From Nitratireductor sp. (lineage in GTDB: Bacteria > Pseudomonadota > Alphaproteobacteria > Rhizobiales > Rhizobiaceae), in the NCBI GenBank assembly GCA_017854535.1, contig JAFMHL010000002.1:1-64000 (forward strand): a stretch of DNA of 64,000 bases. The letters run 5' to 3'. The notes under the pieces are model-generated. The model did no database searches and was not told the origin of the DNA. It saw only the letters and a list, made by a program, of their open reading frames with translations. Of this stretch, positions 8,512-17,244 are shown piece by piece. The translations under genes were made by a program, and so were the position numbers. How positions within the stretch are numbered: position 1 is the stretch's first letter; each line of letters opens with the position of its first letter.

Positions 8512-9939
8512 CTATCGGCTTGCTGCAATGCGCTTTTTCTGGGACGGTTCAAGCTGACGCAGCAAATCTGATTTCAAACCGCGCGCGCCAATATTCGCGC
8601 CACTGCTGGGCGTAAGTTCAGAAACACTTGCACCAACAACTTCATTTTGAGTTGTCACCGTTCGCGCGGCTTCTCTTGGACGCGATTTACGGGCTTTGAC
8701 TTTGCGCTTCTTGGCCTCAGCTAGTTCCTTGGTCAGTTTATCAACCAAGGGCTTGTCATTAATTTCCTGATATAGACCAATAATACGGATCATCTCAGCT
8801 GCAGAAATATGCTCCGTTGGCTGTTGAATTTCAATCTCACGGCGCAAGGAAGCATGGGCAATAGCCAGCATCAAAACCAAAACGCCCGGCAGCAAATCAA
8901 TGGAAATGGCACCAGCCCAACTTGGACCAAAATCTGATGCATATCGCAAAACCGCTTCGGCGGTGGAAAGAGGCGCGAAACGGCGGGTGGGAACTTTTTC
9001 AACTTCTAGAATAGAGTCAGCGGCCGCAATCAATGCAGCAGATTGCACATCAACGGCAGATTTCACCGTTGCCATAACCTGCTCTTGACGCTCAGCCGTT
9101 TCCGCTTTTTGAGAGCTGGCAATCGGCGCAATGAAACCAAAGGACAAATCGGCCGCAGCGCGCTTTACTGATGGCGCAATAGAAGTCTCTTGAAGGGCAG
9201 AAATAACGCCAGCCAATTTCAACGCTTCTTCCGCAAATCGGTCCGTTCTTGGGCCGATAGCTTGTGTTGAAGAAACCAGATTTCGCATTTTAGTCAAATG
9301 ACTTTGACCCATTTTGACCATGTCGTCGATCTGGCCTTTTGAAGCTTCGATAGAAAGGCCAAGTTGGTCCAACTGATTGCCCATCTGGCTCAATAATTGG
9401 ACAACACTTCCTGTGCCGGCGCTTCCGGTCAATGCGCCATTACTCAACTCATCATCAGCCAGACTTTTAAAGCGCTCCGATGCGCGCTGAACATCTGGCA
9501 ACAATCCTTCCGACCCCAATACATTGGCATGGGCCTTATCCAAATCATCCGTATAAGCTTCCAGCGTGACGGCCATATGCTGTTCGATAGCAGCAGAACC
9601 TGCAAGGGCAGCAGCGTTAAGCCAGGAAGACATGGCAATGATCATCAATGACCCGACCGCCATAGCAGCATAAAGACCCAGGCGGCGAAACCCTTCACTG
9701 ACATAAGGCGCGATGCTTAGCAGGTAGGACCAAAAAGCATAGATACCGATTGATACGGCCAGCGAATAAATGACCGAAGCCAGTAAAACCTGCATTTGGG
9801 GGCCATCCAGCAGGGAATGAACACCAAGATAGGTGTAAACACCGCTGGCAATTGCCAATACAGCCAATGCAATCCGCGTCATGGTTTCAAGCCCTTTGAG
9901 GCTCTGATTCAGCTTTTCCGCATTGGTCTTTGCCAGCAT
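8512..9939 (-). CDS. Unrecognised membrane protein with long periplasmic or cytoplasmic helical domain
   Basis: I do not recognise this 475-residue protein. It has three hydrophobic segments in the first 120 residues (about 22-38, 48-70, 88-112), then a helical, Ala/Ser/Gln-rich region of about 235 residues with coiled-coil character. A fourth segment follows near 355-378 (IDLLPGVLVLMLAIAHASL), and then a basic C-terminal tail (KKRKVKARKSRPREAAR; ending SQKKRIAASR). The layout, with helices flanking a long soluble coil, resembles scaffolding or sensor proteins, but no catalytic motif is visible. It lies 40-70 bases before rimM on the same strand and is divergent from the peroxiredoxin gene. 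Confidence 0.8.
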   Translation of the reverse strand: MLAKTNAEKLNQSLKGLETMTRIALAVLAIASGVYTYLGVHSLLDGPQMQVLLASVIYSLAVSIGIYAFWSYLLSIAPYVSEGFRRLGLYAAMAVGSLMIIAMSSWLNAAALAGSAAIEQHMAVTLEAYTDDLDKAHANVLGSEGLLPDVQRASERFKSLADDELSNGALTGSAGTGSVVQLLSQMGNQLDQLGLSIEASKGQIDDMVKMGQSHLTKMRNLVSSTQAIGPRTDRFAEEALKLAGVISALQETSIAPSVKRAAADLSFGFIAPIASSQKAETAERQEQVMATVKSAVDVQSAALIAAADSILEVEKVPTRRFAPLSTAEAVLRYASDFGPSWAGAISIDLLPGVLVLMLAIAHASLRREIEIQQPTEHISAAEMIRIIGLYQEINDKPLVDKLTKELAEAKKRKVKARKSRPREAARTVTTQNEVVGASVSELTPSSGANIGARGLKSDLLRQLEPSQKKRIAASR

Positions 9940-10135
9940 GGTTATGTGCCCCTAGGTGATTCGCTTGATTCGCATATTCCCAACGCTTTGCAGACAATTA
10001 AGCGAGTTCTTGGGCAAGAAGATTATGAAGACTGCTTATCGCTTAAACGAACATCGTTCCTAACACTTGATCCACATCAATGCTTTCGGCGCGCTTTTTA
10101 TATAAACAGTTACTTATATGACAAAGGAGATCCAA

Positions 10136-10765
10136 ATGAGCATCCATATCGGAGACCACGTTCCAAATTTCGACATCGAAACCACCAAAGGGCACATCAA
10201 ATTCCACGATTGGATCGGTGATAGCTGGGTGTTCTTTTTCTCGCACCCAGCTGATTTCACGCCCGTTTGCACAACAGAGATGGGCCGTACTGCTGAGCTT
10301 GCCGATGAATTTGCCAAGCGCAATACAAAACCTTTGGGCCTGTCCACCGATACGGTAAGCCAGCATCTCAAATGGATTGATGATGTGAATGACACACAAA
10401 ACACCACACTTGAATTTCCGATCATCGCTGACCCATTGGGCAAAATCGCCAAACTTTATGACATGATCCATCCAGGCGAAGACACAACAGAGGCCGTGCG
10501 TTCCGTCTTCATTATTGATCCAAAGCAAAAGCTGCGCCTGACTATGACCTACCCGATGAATGTCGGCAGGAATTTTGACGAGATATTACGCGTAATTGAT
10601 GCGCTACAATTGGCTGACGCCAAGAAGATTGCCACCCCGGCAGACTGGGTGCCCGGCGATAAAGTGATCATTCCGCCATCGATCTCCAATGAAGAAGCCA
10701 AAGACATTTTTCCCCAAGGATGGGAAGAGTTACGACCCTATTTGCGTAAGGTGAAATTAAGCTAA
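10136..10765 (+). CDS. 1-Cys peroxiredoxin (Prx6 type)
   Basis: A thiol peroxidase that reduces hydrogen peroxide and alkyl hydroperoxides. The peroxidatic Cys is in SHPADFTPVCTTEMGR near residue 47, and the C-terminal half has the Prx6 dimer extension (TPADWVPGDKVIIPPS). No resolving Cys is evident, consistent with the 1-Cys class. The start is ATG 10136, with AAAGGAG six bases upstream; the frame is open further, to 10118. It is monocistronic, ending at the shared terminator at 10781, and divergent from the 475-residue membrane protein. Confidence 0.95.
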   Translation: MSIHIGDHVPNFDIETTKGHIKFHDWIGDSWVFFFSHPADFTPVCTTEMGRTAELADEFAKRNTKPLGLSTDTVSQHLKWIDDVNDTQNTTLEFPIIADPLGKIAKLYDMIHPGEDTTEAVRSVFIIDPKQKLRLTMTYPMNVGRNFDEILRVIDALQLADAKKIATPADWVPGDKVIIPPSISNEEAKDIFPQGWEELRPYLRKVKLS

Positions 10766-10780
10766 GCCAATAGCGCAATA

Positions 10781-10808
10781 AAAAACCCGGAGCTTGCCCC
10801 GGGTTTTT
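10781..10808. terminator. Bidirectional intrinsic terminator (peroxiredoxin / rpsP)
   Basis: Inverted repeat AAAAACCCGG and CCGGGTTTTT around a short loop, with A and T tracts on both sides. It serves the convergent peroxiredoxin and rpsP transcripts, so rimM-trmD-rplS is not simply read through from rpsP. Confidence 0.9.
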
Positions 10809-10834
10809 CAAATTTAACAATCGAAATAAGAAAA

Positions 10835-11326
10835 TTACTCAGATTTTGCTTCTTCAGCAGGGGCTTCTTCGGCCGGTGCTTCAGGAGCCGCTTCTTCCGC
10901 AGGCGCAGCAGCTGCAGCTTCTGCATCAGCTTTTGCTTGTGCTTCAGCAGCTTTGGCTGATTCTTTCGCATCTTCTTCAGCCTGTTTGGCATCAGCAACT
11001 TTTTGTTCTTTTTCCGCAACGCGCAATTTGGCAGCTTTGCCCGGCTCACCCTTTTTAGGATTGTTGCGTGCTTCGCGTTTCATAAGCCCCGCATCATCCA
11101 GAATGCGCGCTACACGGTCTGTTGGTTGGGCGCCTTTTGAAAGCCATTCAGCGGCTTTTTCAGCGTTCAAAACAACGCGTTCGCCATCTTTTGGCAACAT
11201 TGGATTGAAAGTTCCTAGCTTCTCGATATAGCGACCATCGCGAGGCATACGCTCATCGGCAGCTACGATTGAATAAAACGGACGCTTTTTAGAGCCACCG
11301 CGGGCAAGACGAAGTTTAACAGCCAT
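10835..11326 (-). CDS. rpsP: 30S ribosomal protein S16 with Ala/Glu-rich tail
   Basis: S16 stabilises the 30S body. Residues 1-85 match the family ([33 protein letters not shown]). Residues from about 95 to 163 are an acidic Ala/Glu/Pro-rich extension much longer than in most bacteria and similar in style to the L19 tail. It is last in the ffh-ridA-like-chorismate mutase-rpsP run and is followed by a strong terminator. Confidence 0.97.
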   Translation of the reverse strand: MAVKLRLARGGSKKRPFYSIVAADERMPRDGRYIEKLGTFNPMLPKDGERVVLNAEKAAEWLSKGAQPTDRVARILDDAGLMKREARNNPKKGEPGKAAKLRVAEKEQKVADAKQAEEDAKESAKAAEAQAKADAEAAAAAPAEEAAPEAPAEEAPAEEAKSE

Positions 11327-11364
11327 AATTTAAGTTCCTTTTGTCAGACTGGTTGAGACGGGCC

Positions 11365-11646
11365 TTAAGAGCGCGCCTGTTCATGGTGCCGGATCACTTC
11401 CTTGATAATAAAATTAAGAAGCTTTTCGGCAAAATCGGGATCAAGATCGGCATCAAGTGCTAAGGCACGCAGGCGCTCGACCTGTTGGCTTTCCCTTGCC
11501 GGATCGGCAGGAGGAAGATCATTATTGGCTTTGAGTACGCCCACCGCTTTGGTAATGCGAAACCGTTCGGCCACAATTCTAATCAGTGCATCATCGAGAT
11601 TATCAATCGATTTGCGATATTGTTTAAGTTCATCAAGCGGGGTCAT
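11365..11646 (-). CDS. Chorismate mutase, AroQ type
   Basis: A 93-residue all-helical chorismate mutase that converts chorismate to prephenate for Phe/Tyr synthesis. The AroQ pattern is visible: LDELKQYRKSIDNLDDALIRIVAERF in helix 1 (Arg and Asp of the active site), then KAVGVLKA and RESQQVERLRALA. It is a stand-alone, cytoplasmic form without an export signal. The start overlaps the end of the RidA-like gene by four bases. This position between ffh and rpsP is typical of Hyphomicrobiales. Confidence 0.93.
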   Translation of the reverse strand: MTPLDELKQYRKSIDNLDDALIRIVAERFRITKAVGVLKANNDLPPADPARESQQVERLRALALDADLDPDFAEKLLNFIIKEVIRHHEQARS

Positions 11647-12044
11647 TGCTTACCCTTTCTTGCGGCGACAATTCTCAATTCGCAAATTGTACCGGGAGTC
11701 ACAAAACCGTTCACTTCTATGGCAGTCCAGGCCGGAAAAGGCTCCCGAACAAACTCTGCCCGCACCCGGCGAAAGACATCTATGTGATCCTGAATTCCAA
11801 CGTGATAGCTAGTCATTTCCACCACACTTGAAAAATCAATACCTGCTTCTTGTAAAACCGCAGCTCCACGTTGGAATGCCAGGCGAATTTGCATTTCTGG
11901 ATCGTTGCTGACCGTGCCATCTGGCCCGGCACCTGTCATACCCGTCAAGAACAAGAAATCTGCAGACCAAAGCCCCGGCGACATTTTCCAGTCGCTAACA
12001 TAATTTTCCATGGATTTTGGTGTGACCGATTGAAAAGACATCAT
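11643..12044 (-). CDS. RidA family protein (YjgF/YER057c/UK114)
   Basis: A 133-residue protein of the family whose founding members hydrolyse reactive enamine/imine intermediates. The family regions are SADFLFLTGMTGAGPDGTV, QIRLAFQRGAAVLQEAGIDFSSVVEMTSYHV, and the C-terminal PGTICELRIVAARK with the Arg that binds the substrate carboxylate in RidA. It overlaps ffh by four bases (ATGA) and chorismate mutase by four, so the three are translationally coupled. Whether it acts on amino-acid enamines or belongs to another Rid subgroup cannot be said. Confidence 0.9.
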   Translation of the reverse strand: MMSFQSVTPKSMENYVSDWKMSPGLWSADFLFLTGMTGAGPDGTVSNDPEMQIRLAFQRGAAVLQEAGIDFSSVVEMTSYHVGIQDHIDVFRRVRAEFVREPFPAWTAIEVNGFVTPGTICELRIVAARKGKQ

Positions 12045-13546
12045 TTCTTCTTCCCAAATCCACTAGGTAGCTTAGGCATTCCACCACCGCCCATGCCCAT
12101 TTGCTTGGCCATGGCTTCCAGTTCTTTCGGGTCCATCTTGGATAGGTCAGGCATGCCGCCCATACCCCCCGGCATTCCGCCGCCGCCCATGCCACCCATC
12201 AGCTTGTTCATCATGCCGCCGCCAAGAGCGCCCATCATGCCGCCTTTTTGGCCAGCCATCTTTTTCATCATGCCGCCCATTTGCTGGTGCATTTTGAGAA
12301 GCTTGTTCACCTCTTGAACAGTCGATCCAGAACCATTGGCCACGCGCTGTTTGCGGCGCATGTTCAACAATTTGGGAGACTTGCGTTCCTGACGGGTCAT
12401 GGAAGAAATAATCGCTTGCTGGCGTTTGAAAATACTGTCGTCAATGCCAGCTGCTTCAATCTGTTTCTTCATTTTGCCAATGCCAGGCAGCATACCCATA
12501 ATGCCGCCCATGCCGCCAAGATTTTGCATCTGGTTCAGCTGCTCTGAAAGATCGTTTAAATCGAACTCACCTTTCTGCATGCGCTTGGCCATGGCCGCTG
12601 CTTTTTCAGCGTCGATATTTTCCGAAGCCTTTTCAACCAGCGAAACAATATCGCCCATACCAAGAATACGGTCGGCAATACGGTTTGGATGAAAGTCTTC
12701 CAGCGCATCCATTTTTTCGCCGGTACCGATCAGCTTGATCGGCTTGCCCGTTACAGCGCGCATGGAAAGGGCTGCGCCGCCGCGTCCATCACCATCAATA
12801 CGGGTCAGAACCAGTCCGGTAATCCCTACGCGGCTGTCAAAATTTTGCGCCAGATTAACCGCATCTTGTCCGGTCAGCGCATCGGCGACCAGAAGGATCT
12901 CATGGGGATCAGCTTCTTTTTTGATATCAGCCATCTCAACCATGAGCGGCTCATCAATATGCGTGCGGCCAGCCGTATCAAGAATAAGAACATCAAACCC
13001 GCCAAGTTTCGCTGCTTGTTTGGCGCGTTTGGCAATATCAACCGGAGACTGGCCTTCGATGATAGGCAGTGTTTCAACGCCAGTTTGTTCACCCAATTGG
13101 CGAAGCTGTTCTTGGGCCGCAGGTCGTCGCACATCGAGCGAAGCCATCAAAACTTTTTTACGGTTCTTTTCCGTAAGACGCTTTGCGATCTTGCCGGAAG
13201 TTGTAGTTTTACCAGAACCCTGCAGACCGACCATCATAATCGTCACAGGAGAAGCAGCAGCCAGCGAAATCGGTTCTGCATCAGAACCCAGCATCGCCAC
13301 CAATTCGTCATGGACGATCTTGACCACCATTTGGCCCGGCGTGACCGATTTGACGACTTCAGCGCCAACAGCTTTTTCACGAATAGCTTCGGTAAACTCG
13401 CGAACCACTTCCAGCGCCACATCCGCTTCAATCAGCGCACGACGTACTTCCCTTAGCGCCGCGCTCACATCCTTATCGGAGAGCGCACCGCGTTTGGTCA
13501 GTCCATCAAATATGCCGCCTAAGCGGTCGGAGAGTGATTCAAACAT
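12041..13546 (-). CDS. ffh: Signal recognition particle GTPase Ffh
   Basis: Ffh binds signal sequences and 4.5S RNA and delivers ribosomes to FtsY. The 501-residue protein has the N domain, the G domain with Walker A (GLQGSGKTTTSGKIAKRL) near 107, DTAGR near 190, TRIDGDGRGG near 247, and a Met/Gly-rich M domain from about 325. The C-terminal 70 residues are an extreme run of Met and Gly (GGMGGGGMPGG). It heads the operon ffh-ridA-like-chorismate mutase-rpsP. Confidence 0.98.
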   Translation of the reverse strand: MFESLSDRLGGIFDGLTKRGALSDKDVSAALREVRRALIEADVALEVVREFTEAIREKAVGAEVVKSVTPGQMVVKIVHDELVAMLGSDAEPISLAAASPVTIMMVGLQGSGKTTTSGKIAKRLTEKNRKKVLMASLDVRRPAAQEQLRQLGEQTGVETLPIIEGQSPVDIAKRAKQAAKLGGFDVLILDTAGRTHIDEPLMVEMADIKKEADPHEILLVADALTGQDAVNLAQNFDSRVGITGLVLTRIDGDGRGGAALSMRAVTGKPIKLIGTGEKMDALEDFHPNRIADRILGMGDIVSLVEKASENIDAEKAAAMAKRMQKGEFDLNDLSEQLNQMQNLGGMGGIMGMLPGIGKMKKQIEAAGIDDSIFKRQQAIISSMTRQERKSPKLLNMRRKQRVANGSGSTVQEVNKLLKMHQQMGGMMKKMAGQKGGMMGALGGGMMNKLMGGMGGGGMPGGMGGMPDLSKMDPKELEAMAKQMGMGGGGMPKLPSGFGKKK

Positions 13547-13790
13547 TCAAATTCTTCCCTATCCAGAGCATCATTGCTTCAAGATAATAGCTCCAGCTCC
13601 AAAACCCAAATCCAAAGCAAAATAACATCCAAGGGCGCACTACGCTGTTGGATGTTGGCTCCCAGGATCAAGTCCCAGTCGGCTTTACGTTTATAGTCTC
13701 TTGCATGAGATAGGTGCATTAATAGGGAAAGAAGGTTTTTGTCAAGGCCAGCACCTCTTACTGCTGCACTAAGCGCTTACCCCGCAGTTA
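13547..13790. promoter_or_regulatory. Leader and promoter region of the ffh operon
   Basis: No gene is seen. The promoter of the minus-strand ffh operon should lie here, but I could not choose a convincing -35/-10 pair. Confidence 0.3.
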
Positions 13791-13967
13791 GTCATCCTCG
13801 GGCCTGTCCCGAGGACCCAGAACCTAAAGTGTCAAATACAAATACTCTCATTCAGGAATCATGACTCCCGAATAAAGGGTTCCATTTCTTTTCGAAGCCA
13901 TGATATAGACATATCCAGGAATTGCATGCTCCTAATTCTGGGTCCTCGGGACAGGCCCGAGGATGAC
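13791..13967. repeat. Exact inverted pair of 30-base palindromes
   Basis: Copy one, at 13791-13820, has end GTCAT, stem CCTCGGG/CCCGAGG, loop CCTGT and end ACCCAG. Copy two, at 13938-13967, is its exact reverse complement. The 117 bases between hold no gene. The pair belongs to the same family as the elements at 7827 and 42844. The identity of both copies suggests recent duplication or gene conversion. Confidence 0.8.
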
Positions 13968-14058
13968 TAATCTTAGGTCAAAGTAATTTCCAAAACATCG
14001 AGAATTTTTTGACAACTGACGTTCCAAGCCAAAACAAGCATCAACATCAACACTCACC

Positions 14059-15456
14059 CTAAACCACTTCAAACCAGTTCATCATGCCGGAAGCAGCATG
14101 CCCAAGCATATGGCAGTGGATGAGCCATTTACCAGGATTATCCGCAACAAAGGCAATTCTGACTTTGTCGCCGCGTTCAGCAAGAAACGTGTCACGCCAA
14201 ACATGGCTTTCTTGAACTTCGCCGTTGATCTCAAGAACTTGAAAATGATGCCCATGAATATGCATCGCATGGGGCCAAGCAGTTTGGTTCTCGCTTTCCA
14301 GCATAATCGTCTCGCCGCGCTTAGCTGTAAAATAGGGTTTGTCCATTTCCATGCCCGCAACCCCGTTCAAACCCCAGAACTGCTTGGTTTCCATAAAACG
14401 GCTGCCTGATAGCTCTTCGCCTTTATAGACAAGCTGATCCAGCTGCCCCATCGCTCCACCAACCATAACAAGCGGCAACAAACGTGCTGCGCTAATTTCA
14501 GGCAGTGGAAGATCATTAGGCTGAGGCAAATCAATGGTATTTTCTTCCACTGACTCATTTGGCAAAACAATGAAGTTTGCAAAGGTAAAAGGCTTACCGG
14601 TTACCATTTCAAACGGAACGGTTCCTGCTTCTTTCGGCTTCACAATCAAATCCATGCGCTGGGCTGGAGCAAAGCGCAAAGGCCCTTCTGTTTTCACCGG
14701 CTTCAAAAATGTTTGACCGTCATACCCTATCAATTCGGCCCCAAACCGTGATGGATCAATATCCAATACACGCGCGCTTGATGCATTAATCAGACGCAGG
14801 CGATGCCACTTTCCAGCAGTCAGCGAAATGTCGGGGAGACTTACGCCATTGACAGTAAGCCAGTTTCCGAGCTGGCCACCATGGGAGAACAGACCAGGCG
14901 ACCCAAACGCTGCTGTGTTAAGTTGCCCATTTTCATCAAGGATCCAGTCGCTCAATACCATGGTGATATCCTGAGCATCCGGCACCATCGGTTCTTTGTC
15001 TTGAATGATCAGCGGGCCCGCAAGGCCTCTGGGGACTTGGTTCCAGCTCATATTATGGGCGTGATACCAATAGGTGCCAGCATCGGGCGCAATGAAATCA
15101 TAGTCAAAAACGTCACCCGGCATAACGGGCTCTTGGGTCAGCCCAGCGACACCATCCATGGCATTATCAATGCGTATGCCATGCCAATGGACCGAGGTCG
15201 GCTCGTCCAGCATATTTTTGAAACGAACCTTTACGCGCTCCCCTGCTGTTATCGTAATCTTTGGGCCGGGCAATTCACCATTATAAGTCCAAAGTTCGGA
15301 GAGTTTGTCCGGCACGTTATGGAGAGGTTTTCTGGCAGTTTGCGCAGTAAGCTCAAAAAACCCGCCATCATTCTTAGCCAATGCAAAAGACGGCATCAAA
15401 GGCACGACTGCAAATGCCAAGGCGGACTTTAAAGCTTCGCGTCTATTTACGTTCAT
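14059..15456 (-). CDS. Multicopper oxidase family protein, exported
   Basis: A periplasmic multicopper oxidase of about 465 residues. ATG 15456 is chosen because it opens a short signal with a twin-arginine-like start (MNVNRREALKSALAFAVVPL). The four copper-binding regions are present: HWHG (SVHWHGIRI), HAH (YWYHAHNMSW), HxHGHHF (WPHAMHIHGHHFQV) and HCHMLGHAASGMM with the type 1 ligands His, Cys, His and Met. Laccase-like, CueO-like and CumA-like roles (copper or manganese oxidation) are possible. No copper-chaperone or efflux gene is adjacent. It is divergent from the tctC gene. Confidence 0.9.
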   Translation of the reverse strand: MNVNRREALKSALAFAVVPLMPSFALAKNDGGFFELTAQTARKPLHNVPDKLSELWTYNGELPGPKITITAGERVKVRFKNMLDEPTSVHWHGIRIDNAMDGVAGLTQEPVMPGDVFDYDFIAPDAGTYWYHAHNMSWNQVPRGLAGPLIIQDKEPMVPDAQDITMVLSDWILDENGQLNTAAFGSPGLFSHGGQLGNWLTVNGVSLPDISLTAGKWHRLRLINASSARVLDIDPSRFGAELIGYDGQTFLKPVKTEGPLRFAPAQRMDLIVKPKEAGTVPFEMVTGKPFTFANFIVLPNESVEENTIDLPQPNDLPLPEISAARLLPLVMVGGAMGQLDQLVYKGEELSGSRFMETKQFWGLNGVAGMEMDKPYFTAKRGETIMLESENQTAWPHAMHIHGHHFQVLEINGEVQESHVWRDTFLAERGDKVRIAFVADNPGKWLIHCHMLGHAASGMMNWFEVV

Positions 15457-15703
15457 GATCTTCAAATCCAAGCTGCTATTGAAATGGTAAATTTCTCTTT
15501 CAAACATATAGCGTAAGTTTGAAGTGAGCCAATAGATTTATGCGGATTTAAAAACTCACTTATTCGCCTGATTCAAAGTGACTGATGCCGCCTGCCCTCT
15601 AGACTCCCATGAAATCCTATGCATGATTGGTTTCAACGCGCGAGCGTTTGAATCGCAGAGCTGGCATAAGGCCAGTTCAACCATTTCATCTGGGAGGATG
15701 ACC

Positions 15704-16663
15704 ATGAAAACTTTGATTAAAGGACTCGCCTTTGGCGCGTTCATGACACTTTCAACAACAGCAATGGCTGCTGAATGCATTGCACCGGCTAACCCTGGCG
15801 GTGGCTGGGATTTCACATGCCGCCAAATCGGTAAAATTCTATACGACATCAAAGCAGTTGATCAACCTGTTCAGGTTACCAATATGGCAGGTGCCGGTGG
15901 CGGTCTTGCATTTGCAACGGTTGTCAATGAACGCAATGACGACCCTGATTTGATCATTGCTGCTTCTTCAGCAACCACAACCCGCCTTGCGCAAAACGCC
16001 TATGGCGGAAACACAGCCGATCAGGTTCGTTTTGTTGGCGCAATTGGCGCTGATCCGGGCGTCATTGTCGTGGCAAAAGACTCGCCATTTCAATCCCTGA
16101 AAGAAATGGTTGATGCTATCAAAGCTGACCCGGGATCAGTGGCATTTGCTGGCGGTTCCGCTGCTGGTGGATTTGACCACATGAAACCATTGCAGGTTTT
16201 AAAGTCTGACGGTTTCACCGATATCCGCTCCATTAAATATATCTCAGTTGATGGCGGCGCTGATGCGATCACCCAGACCATTGGCGGCTTCACTCAGGCA
16301 ATGACCGGCGACATGTCAGAAGTTGTTTCATTCCTGAAAAATGGCGATATTCGTGTTCTAGCAGTTTTGACAGATGAGCGCGTTCCAGGCTTTGACGATA
16401 TCCCGACTGCCAAAGAGCAGGGTTATGACGTTGTTGCCGTAAACTGGCGCGGTCTTTATGTACCAAAAGGCATTTCCGATGCACGCTTTGAAGAGTGGGG
16501 CGCCAAATTGAAAATGGTAGCTGAATCAGCAGAGTGGAAAGAAGCTATGACTGCAAACGGTCTTGCACCTTTCACCAAAGTTGGTGGCGACTTCCAGTCA
16601 TGGATTGATGGCGTTATTGCTGACACCGTTGAACTGTCTAAAGAAATTGGCGTTATCCAATAA
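15704..16663 (+). CDS. tctC: Tripartite tricarboxylate transporter substrate-binding protein
   Basis: The periplasmic binding protein of a TTT-family transporter, about 320 residues. ATG 15704 follows GGGAGG, and residues 1-22 form a signal peptide (LIKGLAFGAFMTLSTTAMAA). Family motifs follow: the beta-hairpin start AECIAPANPGGGWDFTCR, then GAGGGLAF, and the distal DERVPGFDDIPTAKEQGYDV. The substrate class is a carboxylate, but the exact ligand is unknown. A terminator-like hairpin separates it from tctB and would let the binding protein exceed the membrane parts in amount. Confidence 0.93.
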   Translation: MKTLIKGLAFGAFMTLSTTAMAAECIAPANPGGGWDFTCRQIGKILYDIKAVDQPVQVTNMAGAGGGLAFATVVNERNDDPDLIIAASSATTTRLAQNAYGGNTADQVRFVGAIGADPGVIVVAKDSPFQSLKEMVDAIKADPGSVAFAGGSAAGGFDHMKPLQVLKSDGFTDIRSIKYISVDGGADAITQTIGGFTQAMTGDMSEVVSFLKNGDIRVLAVLTDERVPGFDDIPTAKEQGYDVVAVNWRGLYVPKGISDARFEEWGAKLKMVAESAEWKEAMTANGLAPFTKVGGDFQSWIDGVIADTVELSKEIGVIQ

Positions 16664-16671
16664 GCCAAATC

Positions 16672-16701
16672 AACCCCCGGCGTCATACGTCGGGGTTTTT
16701 C
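16672..16701 (+). terminator. Intra-operon terminator/attenuator after tctC
   Basis: A nine-base stem CCCCGGCGT and ACGTCGGGG (one G-U pair) with loop CAT, followed by TTTTTCTTTT. Partial termination here is a common way to make more binding protein than permease. Confidence 0.75.
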
Positions 16702-16755
16702 TTTTGAGATTAAAATTTGGATCAAACATCTTGATCAATCGGAAGGGGAGATTCC

Positions 16756-17214
16756 ATGGCCAGTGATCGTATTTTTGGGCTGGTCTGCCTGACAATTTCA
16801 CTACTTTATATCGCTGCCTCGTTCCAAATCAGAACCAGCTTCCTTTCTGATCCAGTGGGACCAAAATCCTTTCCAATTATGATTGGTGTCGTCGCGGCCA
16901 TCTGTTCAGCGATCATTTTGGCAAAGCCCGATCCAGATCCAGCTTGGCCTAAGGCCAAAATCTTTGGCGCTTTGGCAGTCGCGGTAATCGCCCTGATTGC
17001 CTATTCCTATTTGCTAAAACCGCTTGGCTTTCTAATTCCAACGGCAATCGTTGCAGGTATTCTCAGCTTTCAGATTAGCCCAAAAAAAATCAATGCCATT
17101 GGCGCAGGTCTTGGACTTTCAATTGGCCTTTATTTCATTTTCAAATTTGCTTTGGGGCTGAGCCTTGTTGGCTTTGGCAAGCCTTTGCTGGCTGCCCTCA
17201 GTCTTTCAATTTAA
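16756..17214 (+). CDS. tctB: Tripartite tricarboxylate transporter small membrane subunit
   Basis: A 152-residue protein with four hydrophobic helices, as in the TctB family. The N-terminal region (MASDRIFGLVCLTISLLYIAASFQI) and the DPVGPKSFPIMIGV motif are typical. GGAAGGGGAG lies just before the ATG. Together with TctA it forms the inner-membrane part of the secondary transporter. Confidence 0.9.
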   Translation: MASDRIFGLVCLTISLLYIAASFQIRTSFLSDPVGPKSFPIMIGVVAAICSAIILAKPDPDPAWPKAKIFGALAVAVIALIAYSYLLKPLGFLIPTAIVAGILSFQISPKKINAIGAGLGLSIGLYFIFKFALGLSLVGFGKPLLAALSLSI

Positions 17215-17244
17215 TCCAACCCGCTCCTTCAAGGAAAAACCATC

